A stretch of DNA of 64,000 nucleotides from Botryotinia globosa (GCA_014898425.1 RCSZ01000008.1:693501-757500); one strand, 5' to 3'; shown: positions 1-13,760, counted from the stretch's first letter. Notes: generated by a model not told the origin, from the sequence alone. Program-made: numbers and translations.

Positions 1-728
1 GACCTTCATGATACCTTTCCTTCGCCGACACCCACGTAAGCCAAACACTCCAGACCCTACATTTTCGACCCTCATACCACATTTCTGAAGAGGATACTGG
101 GGATGAAGAAGGCATAATAATTTCACCTTGTCGCATCCCACTTACTTTGCCCTCCCGCTCAAGTCGAATTGAATTTACATCAAATAATGTCTTCAATTTC
201 TGAATCTTTGTTTCCCCACCATCTTCAATCCCGTCGACATTAGCACTAGCTGTATTATCGGGCTCACAACCCAACGGTACGTAGATCAGAAGTTGCTGCA
301 CAGGATATCCAGCAGGATCGTAGACTTCCTTCTCAGACGTCTGAGTAATTTTTGGCGCGATGGGGAAGTAGGGGAGGTGAGGTTCTAGGATCTTAGTGAG
401 GGTTGCTAGGGTGTAGGAATCTGGGTTTGTTAATATTATGATCGTTTGAGTATTTTATTCTTCCACCACAGAGTTCTTGTCTCAAAAATTGAAGCAGAAG
501 ATGATATAGAATAGGACCATTGTAGGAGACTTAAGAAGAGGATTACTTACGGATGACGATCATTCCACTTTCTACGGGATCATGCGTGAGGCCTACAGAA
601 TCAGCTTCTGATAATTCGGAATAGGTATCGGAATCGGGTGGAGTGTTGGAGAGGGTTTTGACAAGTTGATTGAAGTGTTCAAAAGCGTCTTTGGCGGACA
701 GATCTATCTCGAGGAGGTAGGTTGGCAT
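1..728 (-). CDS. Unrecognised fungal protein, 5' part (runs off the window)
   Basis: I do not recognise the family. The ATG at 728 opens a 178-nt exon (728-551) that begins MPTYLLEIDLSAKDAFEHF. A GTAAGT donor starts at 550 and the best acceptor is ...AACCCAG at 421, giving a 130-nt intron in phase 1. The second exon runs open from 420 to base 1 with no stop, so the 3' end lies outside the window. The joined reading shows an alternating hydrophobic start, an acidic Ser/Asp-rich stretch around residues 30-50 and a Trp-rich region near the cut end (MWYEGRKCRVWSVWLTW). There is no signal peptide or membrane helix. Coding is supported by the uninterrupted 420-nt second exon and the canonical donor; the product is unknown. 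Confidence 0.6.
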
Positions 729-735
729 GCTGGGT

Positions 736-1427
736 GGTGGACGGCGCAGCTGTGGGGAGTGGTGAGAACTGGATAAAATGCAAAAGGAGAGATTGTTCGC
801 TTTCTTTCTTGCGCTTTGAGATCAATAGTTTGTTTGTGAGAATTTTATTATGGGGTTTCGATTCAGAGGGAGATTCTTTTGTATCGATACCGTGGTGAGT
901 TCTGGGTGTTGTAGGGAGGCGAGTGAAATGAGGTTGGTGCTTATGGAGTGGGGGATTGGGATGAAGGATTATGTACAGTCAGTCAGCAGGACGCGACTGT
1001 CAGGATTTATGAAGGGACAGATAAATTATTGTTCTTTGACGGGGGTTTGAATGTAAAACTTCAGTGAATAAAGATCCTGAAGGGAGTGCGTTCATTTCTT
1101 GGTGGGGCATGGTGTTTGCAGGTGCAGTATCGCCAATCAAACGCTAAAATTTCGTAAGGGGTACTGTTTCCACCGTGAAGAAATTTTGTATGATGAATGA
1201 TTGAATATGCCTATTATTTTAACCCAAAACAAATGAAGCTGTGCGAATAGGGAGTTACGTCCCATCCAGTAGGCCCAATTAATTCTTTTACCCGAATCCA
1301 TGAACATTAACCCTTGCTTTTCCTTTCCTAACTTTGTAGTATATCCTATGTCTAGCCTTTGCAAACCTCGTCCATGTTCCATTAAGTATGAATTTTCATC
1401 TACATTCCAGACATTCAACGCCGCCAT
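736..1427. other. Intergenic stretch, no gene seen
   Basis: This holds the upstream region of the leftmost gene and the 3' flank of the rhodopsin-domain gene. Short open frames here have no family resemblance and no convincing splice sites. Confidence 0.6.
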
Positions 1428-3085
1428 CTACCCAGCATAATATGTACCTCTCTCACCCCAAGCTTTATCATCTCCCCTCTCCATACTAGCCTTATGTATC
1501 TCATAGTCCTCTTCATCTCCACCTCTATCTCCAGAAAATATCCTTCTTCCCCTAACGCTCTCGAAGTCTTCTCGCACGTCCCATTCAGTGGTACGTCTGA
1601 TAATCATCTTATCGCTACCAACCGTACTCCTCTCCGCCGCATCGTCTGGTGTCGAGCGTCTAATATGCGCAAAGGTCATCGCTCCGTCAGGTCTCAATGT
1701 TCCAAGCTCCTCGCCTTCGTGGCTCAGCTTCCCATTCGCATTTGCATTATTGGATCGAATGTTAAACATAGGTGACGATCTCTTGAGATTAGAATTTGGA
1801 GATGTGGTAGTAGGAGTCGAGATTTCGTCATCTTCATCGTAATCTTGAAACGTTGATATAGTGCGAAGCTCTTGCGGTGGCCTGGAAGAATTCTTCTTGG
1901 AGGCTTTCCAACCAGATTGAGAAGAGATGAAGGTGCTTAATTTTGAATTGGAGGGGGATTGCTTGTTGCTGTAGGATGAATCCATTGGATTGACAGATGC
2001 GGCAAGACCACCAGATGACATTGATTCCATAAATGGTTTGAGGAATGATAAACATGCGAAGAAAATGGCAGAGTTTAGTTGGACAGAGGTCCAGAGATAA
2101 TTGTGATATGAAACTAGTGTTTGATTTGGAAGCGTGGGAGATCCGGAAGAAGAAATCACGACGAGTCGCACTATTGATAAGGGTAAAATGCTGCAAGGTC
2201 ATTAGATCATCTATCTCTAATGAGGATATCATATTTCCACTTACAATATTCTAGTCCCAAATGCTATGAAAACAAGGACTTTACGCCTTAACGGCATCTG
2301 AAGCCCCCAAACGAGAAATATCGGCAACAATATGATGTCACAATCAGTTGCTATATCAAAGGCGCCAATAGCTTTCCAGAATGCGCCCTTTTTTTGTTAG
2401 CTATTTGCGCCAAGGTAGACACAATAACTCAGCTTACGATATTGAAACATTTGCCGTTAGAAAGAATGGCCCAGGGGTTCGGCAAGTCGCACTGGAACAC
2501 GATAGAAATCTCCGCACTTAAAGCCCATAATATCACACATATCTCGGTAAGTCGGTTGAATATTGCGTAATTGGAGTCCGGCGTTAAGGCTCGTAGATAG
2601 AACAATGTACTTAGTTTCGCAAAGCAAAGAGTTGGAATATAAACCAATTGAGATGCATAAGCATACTGTCTCGAAGTCAGAAAGAACACACAAATCTTTG
2701 AGCAAAAGATAGAATATCCAACGAACATCCTGAAGGGGACTAACTTTTTGGTAGTTTTCCAGCTCCTTCCTGTTGAGAGTATCTTGATCCCGACCAAGTC
2801 CATTATCAACCATCATTGAAAGAAAAACACTATGACAGATCCCAAATAGCTAGAAAATTAGTGTTGCTCTCAGAATTTGACTTGCTATAATATACTAACC
2901 ATCGCAACTATGATCAAACTATCGTCTGTACTCAATCGCCTCACCACCATAAATTTACTCCCAAGCCTCGCTCCGACACTCAATATCATTGTGCTCAACC
3001 CTATCCATGATACAAGATTAACCGCAGGGCCTTCATTATGGCTCGATATGATGATTTGTCGCGAGAATATGGGTATCGATATCAT
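1428..3085 (-). CDS. Rhodopsin-domain (SAT4/PTH11-like) integral membrane protein
   Basis: Five exons: 3085-2900, 2849-2745, 2665-2438, 2387-2245 and 2190-1428, giving 474 aa in frame. The protein has the layout of the fungal seven-helix rhodopsin/SAT4 family. An N-terminal helix is followed by RRLSTDDSLIIVA (the R...DD signature), then GLGRDQDTL, then YASQLVYIPTLCFAKLST, a conserved FQCDLPNPWAI...GKC loop, FWKAIGAFDIATD, and LLPIFLVWGLQMPLRRK. The last helix is in exon 5. A cytosolic tail of about 190 residues is Ser/Thr-rich and ends with the family-typical TTEWDVRE motif. Members lie in the plasma membrane; some (PTH11) act as non-canonical receptors, but most have no known ligand. The ATG at 3085 is chosen because it precedes the first helix. 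The exon 4 acceptor (AAAAAAAG at 2388) is unusual and is the weakest junction. Confidence 0.85.
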
Positions 3086-4705
3086 TGTAAGAATAATCCA
3101 GAGATGGTAAAGAATTTGGATGAATGGCAATGAATGAGATATACATCTCTCCAATGTCAATACTTGCATATATTTGTCGATCGCAAAAGAACTTGTGAAT
3201 TTCTGAGTCACGGAGTTGAAAAAAGAACTTTGCTGGAACAATGCAAGGGAGCGCAGCTTCGTGGTACATGTGGATGGCATTTGAAAAAAAAGCAATGCTG
3301 TAATTCCGAGGGTTTTGGTACCTACTCCTGGTCACCTCCAACTGTCAAAAGTAGAATTATGCCCATAGCAGTGACACATATGACGAATATGCTGATATAA
3401 ATGATAATAAACAAGACTTCAATCACTGGATCAAACCTTTCACTTCAATTCAATTTGAAAATTTGGCAATTGCTATACGGAACTCCGTAGAGTCCGAGTT
3501 TTGAGAGCTTCTGAGGCGTCGCAACTGCAATAAGATCCCCATGAACACTTGCTCGCTCCTTGATCCCAGAAATAAACACCACATTTATTCAAGCTGTGCC
3601 ACGATATGGCGATCATGCACAACAGAGTTGGAATCCAAACAAACTTCTCTTTTATGTTGATCATTAGCTTGGATGAAACGAGTCAGGGTCCTCAGCAGCG
3701 CCATACGCGTTGATCAGGTTACACAAGATTATCAACATAGTATTAATGAGATATAAATCAATATCGGGTGACAGTAATAAGTCTAGATGCTGGATCTAAT
3801 TTGTCGTAAGACTCTGCTACACAGGATCTGTCATGTGATAATCAATCAAAGATACGGAGCACAGTTCTGTACCTAGAGTATTGAATACCAACATATGCTT
3901 GTCTAATTTACGATCGTACAAGCCCATAAGAAGACGAGATAATTTCCAGACGGCCGAAAATCTTGTTTCGAAATTTGAGAGATGCTTGACCAGCTCGTTA
4001 ATTCGAGTGACAATAATGGATGTAGATATTTAGCTTTGTGCCAGGGCTCGACAGCGTTCCGGTATTGTATTTAAAAGGTCGGCTAAATGGTTATATTCTC
4101 GTCATTATAATAAGGTGAGATAGTGATAATAAGTGTTGGACGGTTGAAAGTGTGTATTACGGCGGCGATGAGGCGTCTATCAAATTAACCCTCCGCATGA
4201 ACTAGCCTAGCATTTACCGAACCCACGTGAAACGCTAACTTTTATAGGAAAGGCTTCCCCGCTCAGCCCGTTACCATTATAACTACCTAGTAGAAAATCG
4301 AGAAAGCTGACATTGCTCCAGACTTCACAATTTGTTTCCTTCCAAGCTGGAGCGGAGTTGATCAAAATGCATATTCATATATCCCTTGCACCAGTGAACG
4401 TATCATAATATACAGACCACCTCGCTACCATTTGATGCATCGGATATTTACCAAAATGGTTGCAATGAGACAGTTTTTTCCTGTGGGTGGTGTCAAGGAT
4501 CTCTTTTCTCCTATCTGCCACTCGGTGATTCATGCAAGGTTTTAATTCTGCAGACTGCAGTGTATCTTGAAGAAGGGCAAATAGACCTCAATCACCGTCA
4601 TAATTTTCTTTTGCTTTATTTCTCTTTATTTCCATTACTATTGTTTGTCGTTCACGAGCGAGCTCGGCGATTGGTATTCTCCTATAAAGCTCTTTGATCT
4701 TAATC
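3086..4705. other. Intergenic region between divergent membrane-protein genes
   Basis: This is the shared upstream region of the rhodopsin-domain gene (minus) and the permease (plus). On the minus strand at about 3330-3420 there is a short hydrophobic reading (IYISIFVICVTAMGIILLL) without a start or clean splice context. I see no supportable gene. Confidence 0.5.
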
Positions 4706-6994
4706 ATGGAAGATAAACATGTGGAATTGGGTGTGATGGCAAGGTCGACATCTTCTGATGAAATACCTCATGCACGGTCGAAAGGTAACGCCAGCAGAGA
4801 TGATCAAGAAATGGCGTATTTTGGAAAACGTCAACAGTTAAAGGTAAGTGCTAACGAAAAGTGCCATCATCAAAAGCTGAAATAATGTAGCGCAACTTTG
4901 GCTTTTTGTCGATCGCAGGATTTGTCTGTAGTCTGCTTTCAACATGGGAAGGAATGTTTGCCGTCTTCCTGTACGGGTTTCAAAATGGAGGACCGGCAGG
5001 CTTAGTTGTAAGTTTTCATCTTAGTCTCGCATCGGCTCAAACTTCAGTAGTATATACTAACTTTACATGTCCAGTACGGTTATATCTTTTGCTTCTTTGG
5101 CACATTATGTACTGTCGCAAGTTTGGCAGAGATGTCCTCGATGTGCGTATAGCCTCCCATCGCGAGTTTCTAAGTCTAACCAGCGGACTCAGGATGCCAT
5201 TGAGTGGTGGCCAATATCATTGGGTCTCGATTCTCGCACCCAAATCCCACGCGAAATTCCTCTCATACATGACAGGCTGGCTTACAGTTATTGGCTGGCA
5301 AGCAGGTCAAGCAAGTGTGGCTTTCCTTTGCGCAACATTAATCCAGGCTCTAGTGATATTGAACCATCCCACTTACGTTCCTGAAAGATGGCAAGCAACT
5401 CTGATATTCTATGCTGTTCTAGCTTTCATTCTGTTCGTCAATACGTATCTGGCTCGTTGGTTGCCAAAAATTGAAGGATTTGTTCTTTGCATTCATATTC
5501 TTGGATTTTTCGGTATCCTTATTCCTCTAGTCTACCTTGCACCCCATGGAAAACCAAGCGATGTTTTTGCTACATTTGTCAATGGTGGAGGTTGGTCATC
5601 AAATGGAACGTCTTTCTTCATTGGTTTGATTACTTCCATTTTCTCGTTCCTCGGTAACGTCACCTTCGTTTCTCTATCCCACATTCGCCGTTAAAATAGA
5701 GCTAATATTGTCTCAGGAGCCGATTCTGCTTGCCATATGAGTGAGGAAGTTCACAATGCCTCCACAGTCATACCCTGGGCGATGATCAGTAGTATTATCT
5801 TGAATGGCATTCTGGGGTTCGCACTGCTTATAGCTCTTCTCTTCTGTCTCGGAGATATTGATGTTGCTCTGACCTCCGCGACTGGCTTTCCATTCATCGA
5901 AATATTCAGAGGAGCTACTAATAGCAACGCTGCTGCCACTGGTATGACATTGGTTATCCTATTCATCATTCTCGCCGCAGCAATTGGTATCATGGCGACT
6001 GCTTCCCGTTTATTATGGTCTTTCGCAAGAGACAATGGAGTGCCAGGTAGCGCCTATATATCTCGCGTAAGCACAAGTATTCAAAGAATCTTGACACTTT
6101 CACCTAACTTTCTGACTACAGGTTCATGAACCAACAGCATTGCCCATATACTCTATTCTTGTCAGTGCAGTGATTTCACTCCTGTTGGCACTTATAAATA
6201 TTGGCAGTACTGCAGCATTCAACTCGATTGTCTCTGTTAATGTGGCCGCATTTTTTACCAGCTATATGATCCCAAGTGAGTGAACCGACCGCTAATTCTT
6301 TTGCTTTGACTGCATTTACTTCAATCTCCGATTGATGCCCAGTATTCTGCTTTATCCCATATATTTTTTTTGGCTTTTAATGCTTTATTGGCTCAGACTT
6401 ATAGGCTGGATGGAATATGTCAAAGTTCAAAAGTAATTCAGTTCAATATTCGAAATGATACCAGTGATTCGACCGCTCGAAAGTTCTAATTGGATTCAAC
6501 TTTTCAAAGCATCCGAATGTTCTGCATCCGAATGTTCTGATCAGATACAGGGATTCGGAGCTTCACATTGCGGACCTGTAGTCCAGGCTATTGAAAACCA
6601 TGATTTATTTTCCAGTACAACATCGGCTCTTCATTTTCTTCATATTGCTCCAAAATCTATTCTTGATAGGCAACGTTAACAATCTGATCTTATAGTCATC
6701 TTGATTCTCAAGAAACGCCTTCGAAAAGACCCAATCAAAGACAAAATACATTGGGGACCGTGGAAATTGGGTCCAATTCTTGGCCCAGTTGCCAACATCG
6801 CTGGACTGATCTATTCGACTATCACCATGTTTTTCAGCTTCTGGCCTAATACTCAGATTGTTACTCCGGTTACCATGAATTGGTCTTGCGTTATTTTTGT
6901 TGCTGCTATCCTTTACAGCGTGGTTTTCTACATGATTTGGGGTAAGCATGCTTACAAGTGGCCAATTGTTGATCCTATCAGAAGAAGACAGTAG
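4706..6994 (+). CDS. Amino acid/choline/GABA permease (APC superfamily)
   Basis: Seven exons: 4706-4843, 4891-5007, 5075-5142, 5193-5653, 5717-6066, 6122-6275 and 6696-6994, giving 528 aa, the normal size for fungal choline/GABA permeases of the amino acid-polyamine-choline superfamily. A cytosolic N-terminus of about 50 residues precedes roughly 12 predicted membrane helices. Family signatures are FLSIAGFVCSLLSTWEG, AEMSSMMPLSGGQYHWVS, GADSACHMSEEVHNAS, ASRLLWSFARDNGVPGS and WGPWKLGPILGPVANIAG. It would carry an amino acid, GABA or choline into the cell by proton symport; the substrate cannot be read from sequence. The last intron (6276-6695, 420 nt) is far longer than the others (47-67 nt). 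The ATG at 4706 is the first in frame. Confidence 0.9.
6509..6538. repeat. 15-bp tandem duplication inside the long last permease intron
   Basis: The word gcatccgaatgttct occurs twice in direct succession (6509-6523 and 6524-6538) within the 420-nt intron. Confidence 0.9.
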
Positions 6995-8157
6995 ATCTCT
7001 CAATGGCGGATGTCAGTAAATAGTGTATCACATTGTTTTTATTTGACAGAATTATCAATCATTTCTTGGCTACTTGCATTAGATTATAGTTGTAATTCTC
7101 ATTAGACAATGGAAAAGTTCGGCGAACTGGCAAAACAGCATTTTTTCTATCTATCATAATTCACATTTTTCGTCGTTTATGCAATTTTCATGCAAGCCAG
7201 CTCTCACAGCACGCCACATCATTCGAAGACTCGAAAGAAATTCATACATCGCAGAACATCGGCCCAAGAACACAAAAAGGGTCTACCATTACAGTTTCTA
7301 GATTAAGGCCCCATTTGACCCAATATTTATATTATCGCGATCTGCCGGTTGGGTTCCAAACCGTCGGGACCAATCCAATTATCTCTTCTAAAGCAAGAAA
7401 ATCCGATGAAAAAGAGTCCTCCGCATGATCAGAGCTTTCTGAGGCCTGGATAAACCGGTTTGCTTGGAAGTTCAGATTGTCCAATCAGCAAATATCACAT
7501 CACATTTGCAGCCACACGTTTAATAGATAGTCGTCCTGGAACTATTGTATGTCCGTACATGGCCCACATTAATTTACTTCCCCCTCTTTCAAGTTTCATA
7601 AGCAAGTTCACAGGGGTTACGAACTCCTTGGCCTGGTCCTAGTTCAACGGCTTATCCGTACCAACAGGCTTGTTGATCCTTCCGCTTAGAATTATGCTTA
7701 TCCAATTTTTGCCTACTTCTTTTCTGTCTTGGTGTCCTCGCTGCTTTGTCGCTCCGTGTGCATCAACTGATTTGAGCATATCTTTCAACAATTTGTCAAA
7801 CTCGCACAGGGGTTCAGGACTTTCAGATTCTTTCCCCGGTATGAAAGCTAAACCTGACCTGTAAGAGCCACAGAACCGATCACAGTAGTATTCTACAAGC
7901 CGATTCGCGCATTACCAACGGGTGACGCCTGAGTCTGTGTGTATGCATATTTCGAAATTGTGCTTTGGTACGCCTTTATTGGTGGTTCATTTCATGCCCA
8001 ACAGCAATTGCCGGATCTGCAGTTCGTTCCGCAAGATTAAAGTTGCAAATTAATCGATGTGTTGAAAGGTGATCGTACATTTCTATCATTACTATCAGCA
8101 TAATCTGTTAATTTTCTGCTCACACTCACCCCCAGCATACCCTCCACAACCACAAAA
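6995..8157. other. Intergenic stretch, no gene seen
   Basis: This is the 3' flank of the permease and the upstream region of the acetyltransferase. There are only short frames, with no recognisable product or repeat. Confidence 0.6.
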
Positions 8158-9089
8158 ATGGCATCCCATTCAACTTCCCACCCCTCGACCAGCATCCCTC
8201 ATCCTATTCATATTGCCGCCTCGAAATCGAATCTTCGTCTTCTTCCCTGTGATCCACTGACGGATGGTCCAGCTATCCTCGCTCAACAAATTGCTGCTTT
8301 CAGTAACCCTCATGAACCATTCTTTTTTGTCTTATTTCCTGAAACGGAAGAAAGGGAAAAGGCAGTCAAAAGACTAGTTGAGAATTGGGTAGGAGATGAG
8401 AGGGCAAAGTATGTGAAGGTTGTTGATGGGGATGGGGATGGTATGTTTGGCCTTCACTTCACTTCTCTGCTGTGCTTTTAAGTTGTTGTGAAGTTCAGAA
8501 GGTCGAGGACACAAGTTGGAAGAAGGATATTAATACTTGATCAAGGTACTCTCATAAGTGCAGCCAAATGGCTCATAAATACAGAACCATTGGGCGAGGA
8601 ACAGAAGAAGGAACGAATTTCTGTTGACTGGCACGCTGATCAAGATTCAAATGAATGGGCTGAGTATCTAATAAATTGGATTCATCAACATCAAATTAGT
8701 CGAACGAAATGCAAACCTTGCGTCAGTAAGTTCTGTATTCTCTCTCTCCTCCTTTCTTCGTCCCAATTTCCGATCAACCCTATAACCAATACCCACATTC
8801 CTAATATCTCTTAGTCCTTGACATCTTAACCACGCACCCTTCTTTCCAACGTCTGGGCGCCGGTACCCTGTTGATGCAATACGGTACCGCCATAGCCGAT
8901 TCCCTCGGCTTACCAGCGTATATCGAGGGGACAGTCATTGCAAAACACTTATATGAAAGCCATGGGTTTAAGGCGGTGCCAGATAGGTATATTGAGGTTG
9001 ATGTGCCGCAGAAGTGGAGGGAGAGGAAGGAAAGGCCTAAGATTGAGTTCTTCTTTTATGAAAGACCAAGGAGTGGGGAGAAGTCGTGA
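8158..9089 (+). CDS. GNAT-family N-acetyltransferase
   Basis: Three exons: 8158-8440, 8483-8725 and 8815-9089, giving 266 aa. It resembles the common fungal GCN5-related acetyltransferases that move an acetyl group from acetyl-CoA to an unknown small molecule or amine. Visible parts are an N-terminal strand with LRLLPCDPLTDGPAILAQQIAAF, the central LISAAKW segment (normally IVAAAKW), then acetyl-CoA motif A: LDILTTHPSFQRLGAG (residues 177-192; the Q-x-x-G-x-G loop is 187-192), followed by IADSLGLPAYIEGT and LYESHGFK. The region joining exons 1 and 2 is unusual for the family. An alternative in-frame acceptor ending at 8515 would remove 33 nt from the start of exon 2. No targeting signal is seen. 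Confidence 0.85.
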
Positions 9090-12000
9090 TCAAGATACTC
9101 GTGGGTAGGGGACAGTAGGAAGTGGTTGATAAAATGCGGATCTAAGAAGTGAGTATGTTGGCATATGGATGATATGCGAATGGGCGAATCACGTTTTTGA
9201 TGATTCTTGAGAAAGTTTATCAATAATTATTCATTGGATCTAGATCATTTCGCTCGACTTCTAAAGCATTGGGACTCGTCAGCTGCAATTATAATCTTGC
9301 TGATTATCCACTGTGCTCACATATACCGCAGATAATACATGTCATTCACATAACTTTCAAGAACATCATTCACCTATCGCTTGATATCCATTCCAAGACC
9401 AGCTTTTGCTGCAAGTATACTTGTGCCAGCTAGAGATTTAAGAGAAGTAATCTCGCGGTGCCTAGCACTCTAAACATCGCGAGTTCGAGAGGATCAGCTG
9501 GCAAATCACGGATTTCTCAACTGACTATCTCATGCGGTACCTTTCCCTGTCAAATATACGTTTCATCTCTCCCCAAACTTGAAGCTAGTTTGTGCTTCAA
9601 GTAGGTCTTGGTAATCTTGCACGAGAGACACTTGAGAGATACACCATATCTGTTATCGAGATTTCCACCACTTTGTGCAATCTCTGATCCTATATTTCTC
9701 GCGAGAGAAAGTGTTGCGGTCTGATCTTCTTGGAGGGACGATAGTAGTAAGAATTCAATAGTGACAATAACGAAGAGCATTATACTTGTGAACCTAGAAT
9801 GGGACTGAATGTGCGAGGATCTTCCAGGAAATCTCAGGCCAGGGAATAGATATTGAATATGGCACTGGTTTGAGGCAGCAGGAGAGTCACGGATCGACCG
9901 ATGCACTTCAGCAGTTCTCTTGGATTGGATTGCGTAAGAAGCTTTACCACCAAGATATAGATGTCCTCCCGGGTTAAATGGTCATCGTTGGTGAGCTTCG
10001 TGTCACGATAGAAGCAGTTCACCTTGATACCCAGGCACCCAGCTAAAGCAAGTAAGAGCCAGCCCCACATCTACAAAATACATACGTGTGATTTATTATT
10101 CACTTAAATCGAATAGCTATCGCGCCCCTACCGAGAAACTACGAGAGTACCTAGCTTAAATAGGGTTGAACGGACAGAACTTTCTGAGGTAGAGCACCAG
10201 ATGATGGCGGATACAAACATCACAAGGGTTACTTCTGCATGTCTGACTGGTTTACTTTGTAATGGGAAAGGAAACTTGCTACGAATTCTGCTGTTCTGAG
10301 CTGGTGTTTTGAGGAAGAAAATCTTTTTAGCAGGGCTACCGTCTCATGATCCATTAATTTCTTAGTGAAATAGACAGCGAAAAGTATGGGTTTGTTGATA
10401 ATGACATGAATCCTTGATATCATCACACCATAAGTTTAGACGCGCTAACATGACAGAGCCCACAACGCTAATAAAAGTATCAGCCTATCGCTGCATGGTC
10501 GAGGTCACCACTGCGATGTCTTGGAAATCTAAAGTCGAGAAGGGTCTGGGTCTTAAGTATGTAGTACGTATTTGAGAGATGCAAGAGGGATTTTGAAATG
10601 AATAGCCCCTCTTCAATAGTACACTTGCACATGCCTATCCACCAACTACCTAGGTATCCCTCTCAGATACCCATCTTTGTATATCCATCATTTCACTCAT
10701 GACAAGTCCACATATTCACCTCTTCACACCTCTCTATCTACCAAAATGTATGGATATAACCACTCCCTTTAAGTTACAGAGGGGCAATATTATAAAATGT
10801 CTATCACCATATGTTGGATTTCTGATTATATGCCTTCATAACTCTGGTTTTCTTCTTGAACCGTCATAATGGAGGATTGATTGAGCTTAAGTCTATGTGT
10901 TGTTTCCACAACAACTAGACGCGTCAAACCTGTCTTTTCGCAGTTCTCAAATATGATCTCATCTCATCTCTAGAGAATTTGTGGGAAATAACAACACTGG
11001 TTGCAGAATTGATAACAAAATTCGCTTTCCTGTCATTGTGCTGTAAAACTCAATCTGTCAATTTGGGATCGATCGAGTAGATGATCTCCTCTTATAGTCT
11101 TACCTGCGGACAAGTGCAGAAGGAGTGGCTTCGCACATAGCTTTTAATTAGTGTCCCATTTACCTTGGATGTTGAAATATTATGTCTGGTGGTTCATGTG
11201 TATATATACGCATTTTAAGTAATACTGATTACTCCATCTATTCACTCTCATTCCTCATCAGCTTTGCCCCTTCCCAGATGCCCATCTATTCACATTCACC
11301 CAACCAGAAAAGTTACTTAGATACGCACAAACGCTCAACCATGAGCGGTAGGCAGTCAAGAACTCCTAAAGATAGAGACCGATGTTGAAGCGGAAGCGGC
11401 ACCTGTTTATTCGGCAAAAGGATAGAAGGCCCGAAATTAGTAGAATTACCGTCGTGAAACCTGAAGCATATCACTCACTCTCTTGAAGCCAAAAGATACG
11501 GAAGAAAAAGCCGTCCGATAATAATCATCTCCATCGGTCAAAGAGTTTAAGAAAACAACAATAAGTCCTGATTGACAACGGTGAAAATGCAGATATAACA
11601 ACTAGCATGATACCAGAATACCGTCGGGCTGCTCATGTAGAGATTCTTTCTGATCCTTTGGTCTAATGACACATTGGACATTTCAGGTCCGCTTTGCTCG
11701 AGTAACTTGATGTCTATTCTGTTCTTGACAGGTTACGCAGAGGATTAGGAAAGTTGAGTTCTTATAGAGGTATTTTTTGGGTGCTTTCCTGGTGAATCAT
11801 TTGACAAGCTCGGCATAGCCGCAAATAAATGCTGAGACGTGACTATGTAAGATAGAGCAGCTGGAACATATTTCAAAGAGTCAAACAATTTCTCGTATAC
11901 GGAAACTTTGATAAATTTCTCGTGCACGGAAATATTGACATTGATGGGCGCCAGAGAGATGCGTGGGTGATTACACTACCTACCCTTTGAACCCTCAAAT

Positions 12001-13760
12001 TTTTACCGTGAGCTATTTGCAGATTGTTCCTTGCATAGATATTGCTTGAAGAATCTTATCTCAATCAACTAATTATCTTCAAAGAATCAGGAAAGTGAGA
12101 GAAAGATACTTATCATCGACGAGAGCAACACTAAAGACTAGACATAGGTCAAATACGATAGAGCTTTCACTTTATCCGTTGCTTTCTATCGTGCAATAGA
12201 AGAAGAGTGTATATAGATCTTCCTGTTCATTCGCCTTCCTCATCGAAAAAAAGCTGTTATGGAAAAATGGACTTTTGTGTCGAGGTAATTATATATGATG
12301 TTTCGTGTTTCAACGTGGTCTCCTGGAATTGGACAATGTTGCGAATCATCAACTTGGGCTCTACTATATTCACCTGCTTTTCCTATCTATCTTCTCATTC
12401 TAGCAAAGGAAGAAGATCCTGTCAAGTCGAGACTAGGTAGCTTGTTTTCCAAATTTCGATAGGCGATCGACGACTTGGTCCCCTCGAGGGAATGATATGA
12501 GAGATTGGTGATCTCGATGTCATTACTGCATATCCAGAGCAATTCTCGGTAATCTGTAGCTTGTTCACCATCTCCATAACATATGACCTCCAAGAAACTT
12601 TGACAGAAATACATATCTCTTCAAAAAAAAGGTGGGAGATCATCTGATAACCTCCAAATTCTGACGAGTAAGAACAGCACATTGGAAAATCAACCTTATC
12701 ATTGTCAGCGACTCATTGACAAATTTCAGCCAGCGAATAGAAAGATGATGGAGTAATCGCAAAGATGTATGGATATATAGCACATTTCAAGCACACCAAG
12801 TCTTTCAAAACGAGAGGATGGACTCTAAAGTCGAGCACACTCAAAATCACAACTCAACTGACACTCAGACAAGATCACACCACCTCCCCTTTTGTAACCA
12901 AGCATGAGGGCGAGTGCAATCAATTTTATAGGCAAATTGTGAACCTGAATGCGAAATGAGTCCCTGAAAATGCCACTGTTTTCTCCAAAACACATAGTTT
13001 GTAGGAAGTTTGCACAGTCTTTCTTCCAAGTCAATGGAACGCATTAACCTTCCAAATGTGTATGTGATATCCAAACATGTCCCGCAAACTCAAGAGATAT
13101 CCAGAGGTGTAACAAATCTTCTGTAGCCAAAGATACTTCTTTCAGAAACCAAAAGATAAATCTCAGTGAAATAGAAAAGTACTAACCACAGCAAAAACCA
13201 AAAAAAGATAAGATAAGATGAGATGAAATATACAACACCACCCACCCACCACCAGCAGCACCAACACCACCAACATTTCCAAACACCATCCCGGAAATAA
13301 CTTTTTGAACCTTTCTTATTCCCAGTCGATGGAAAATGTCAAATTTTTAAGGGAATTGAGCGTGGTGTGAGTTGAAAAACTTTACAAAAATTTGAGATGT
13401 GCAACAAAACTTTTTGGTAGTTTGAAGAGGTGATTCTATTGGTCGAAGAGGTGAAAATGTCAGGCGAGCAAGGATCTGCAACCATCAGCTGACCCTCCCC
13501 CGCATAAGCAGATTTCCTTGGTTGTAACGAATTGAAAGTCAAATATGACGTCAATAAATGGCGCTATTCTCAATCCATTACCTTCGTGCAATCCTTCTCA
13601 CAAACAAACCGGTCAACAGCTTATAATCTCACCGCAGCCACATTCTCCCTACTTCCATCAATCATCTCACTCTGAAAGTCGTTTGAATAATACAATACAC
13701 ACGACACCGAAACAATATACAACACCACACGACAGAGTACCGTACTTTAAATCAGTAATC
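9090..13760. other. 4.7-kb gene-poor region
   Basis: No protein with recognisable domains or a consistent splice model was found. The best candidate is a minus-strand frame from 10070 with a signal-peptide-like start (MWGWLLLALAGCLG), which could be a small secreted protein, but no phase-matched exon continues it. The last 500 bp (about 13200-13760) are CA/TC-rich and probably form the promoter and leader of the next gene. Confidence 0.45.

Noticed and set aside
3300..3664. Minus-strand hydrophobic frames upstream of the rhodopsin-domain gene
   Set aside because: No start codon with a continuous exon chain; the rhodopsin-domain protein is complete without them.
6455..6679. Open frame inside the last permease intron
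   Set aside because: It lies wholly between a good donor and acceptor that join the permease in frame, and it has no family resemblance.
9550..10070. Minus-strand frames with a signal-peptide-like start, candidate small secreted protein
   Set aside because: The first frame (from 10070) and the second (from 9906) could not be joined by a phase-matched GT-AG intron, and neither resembles a known family.
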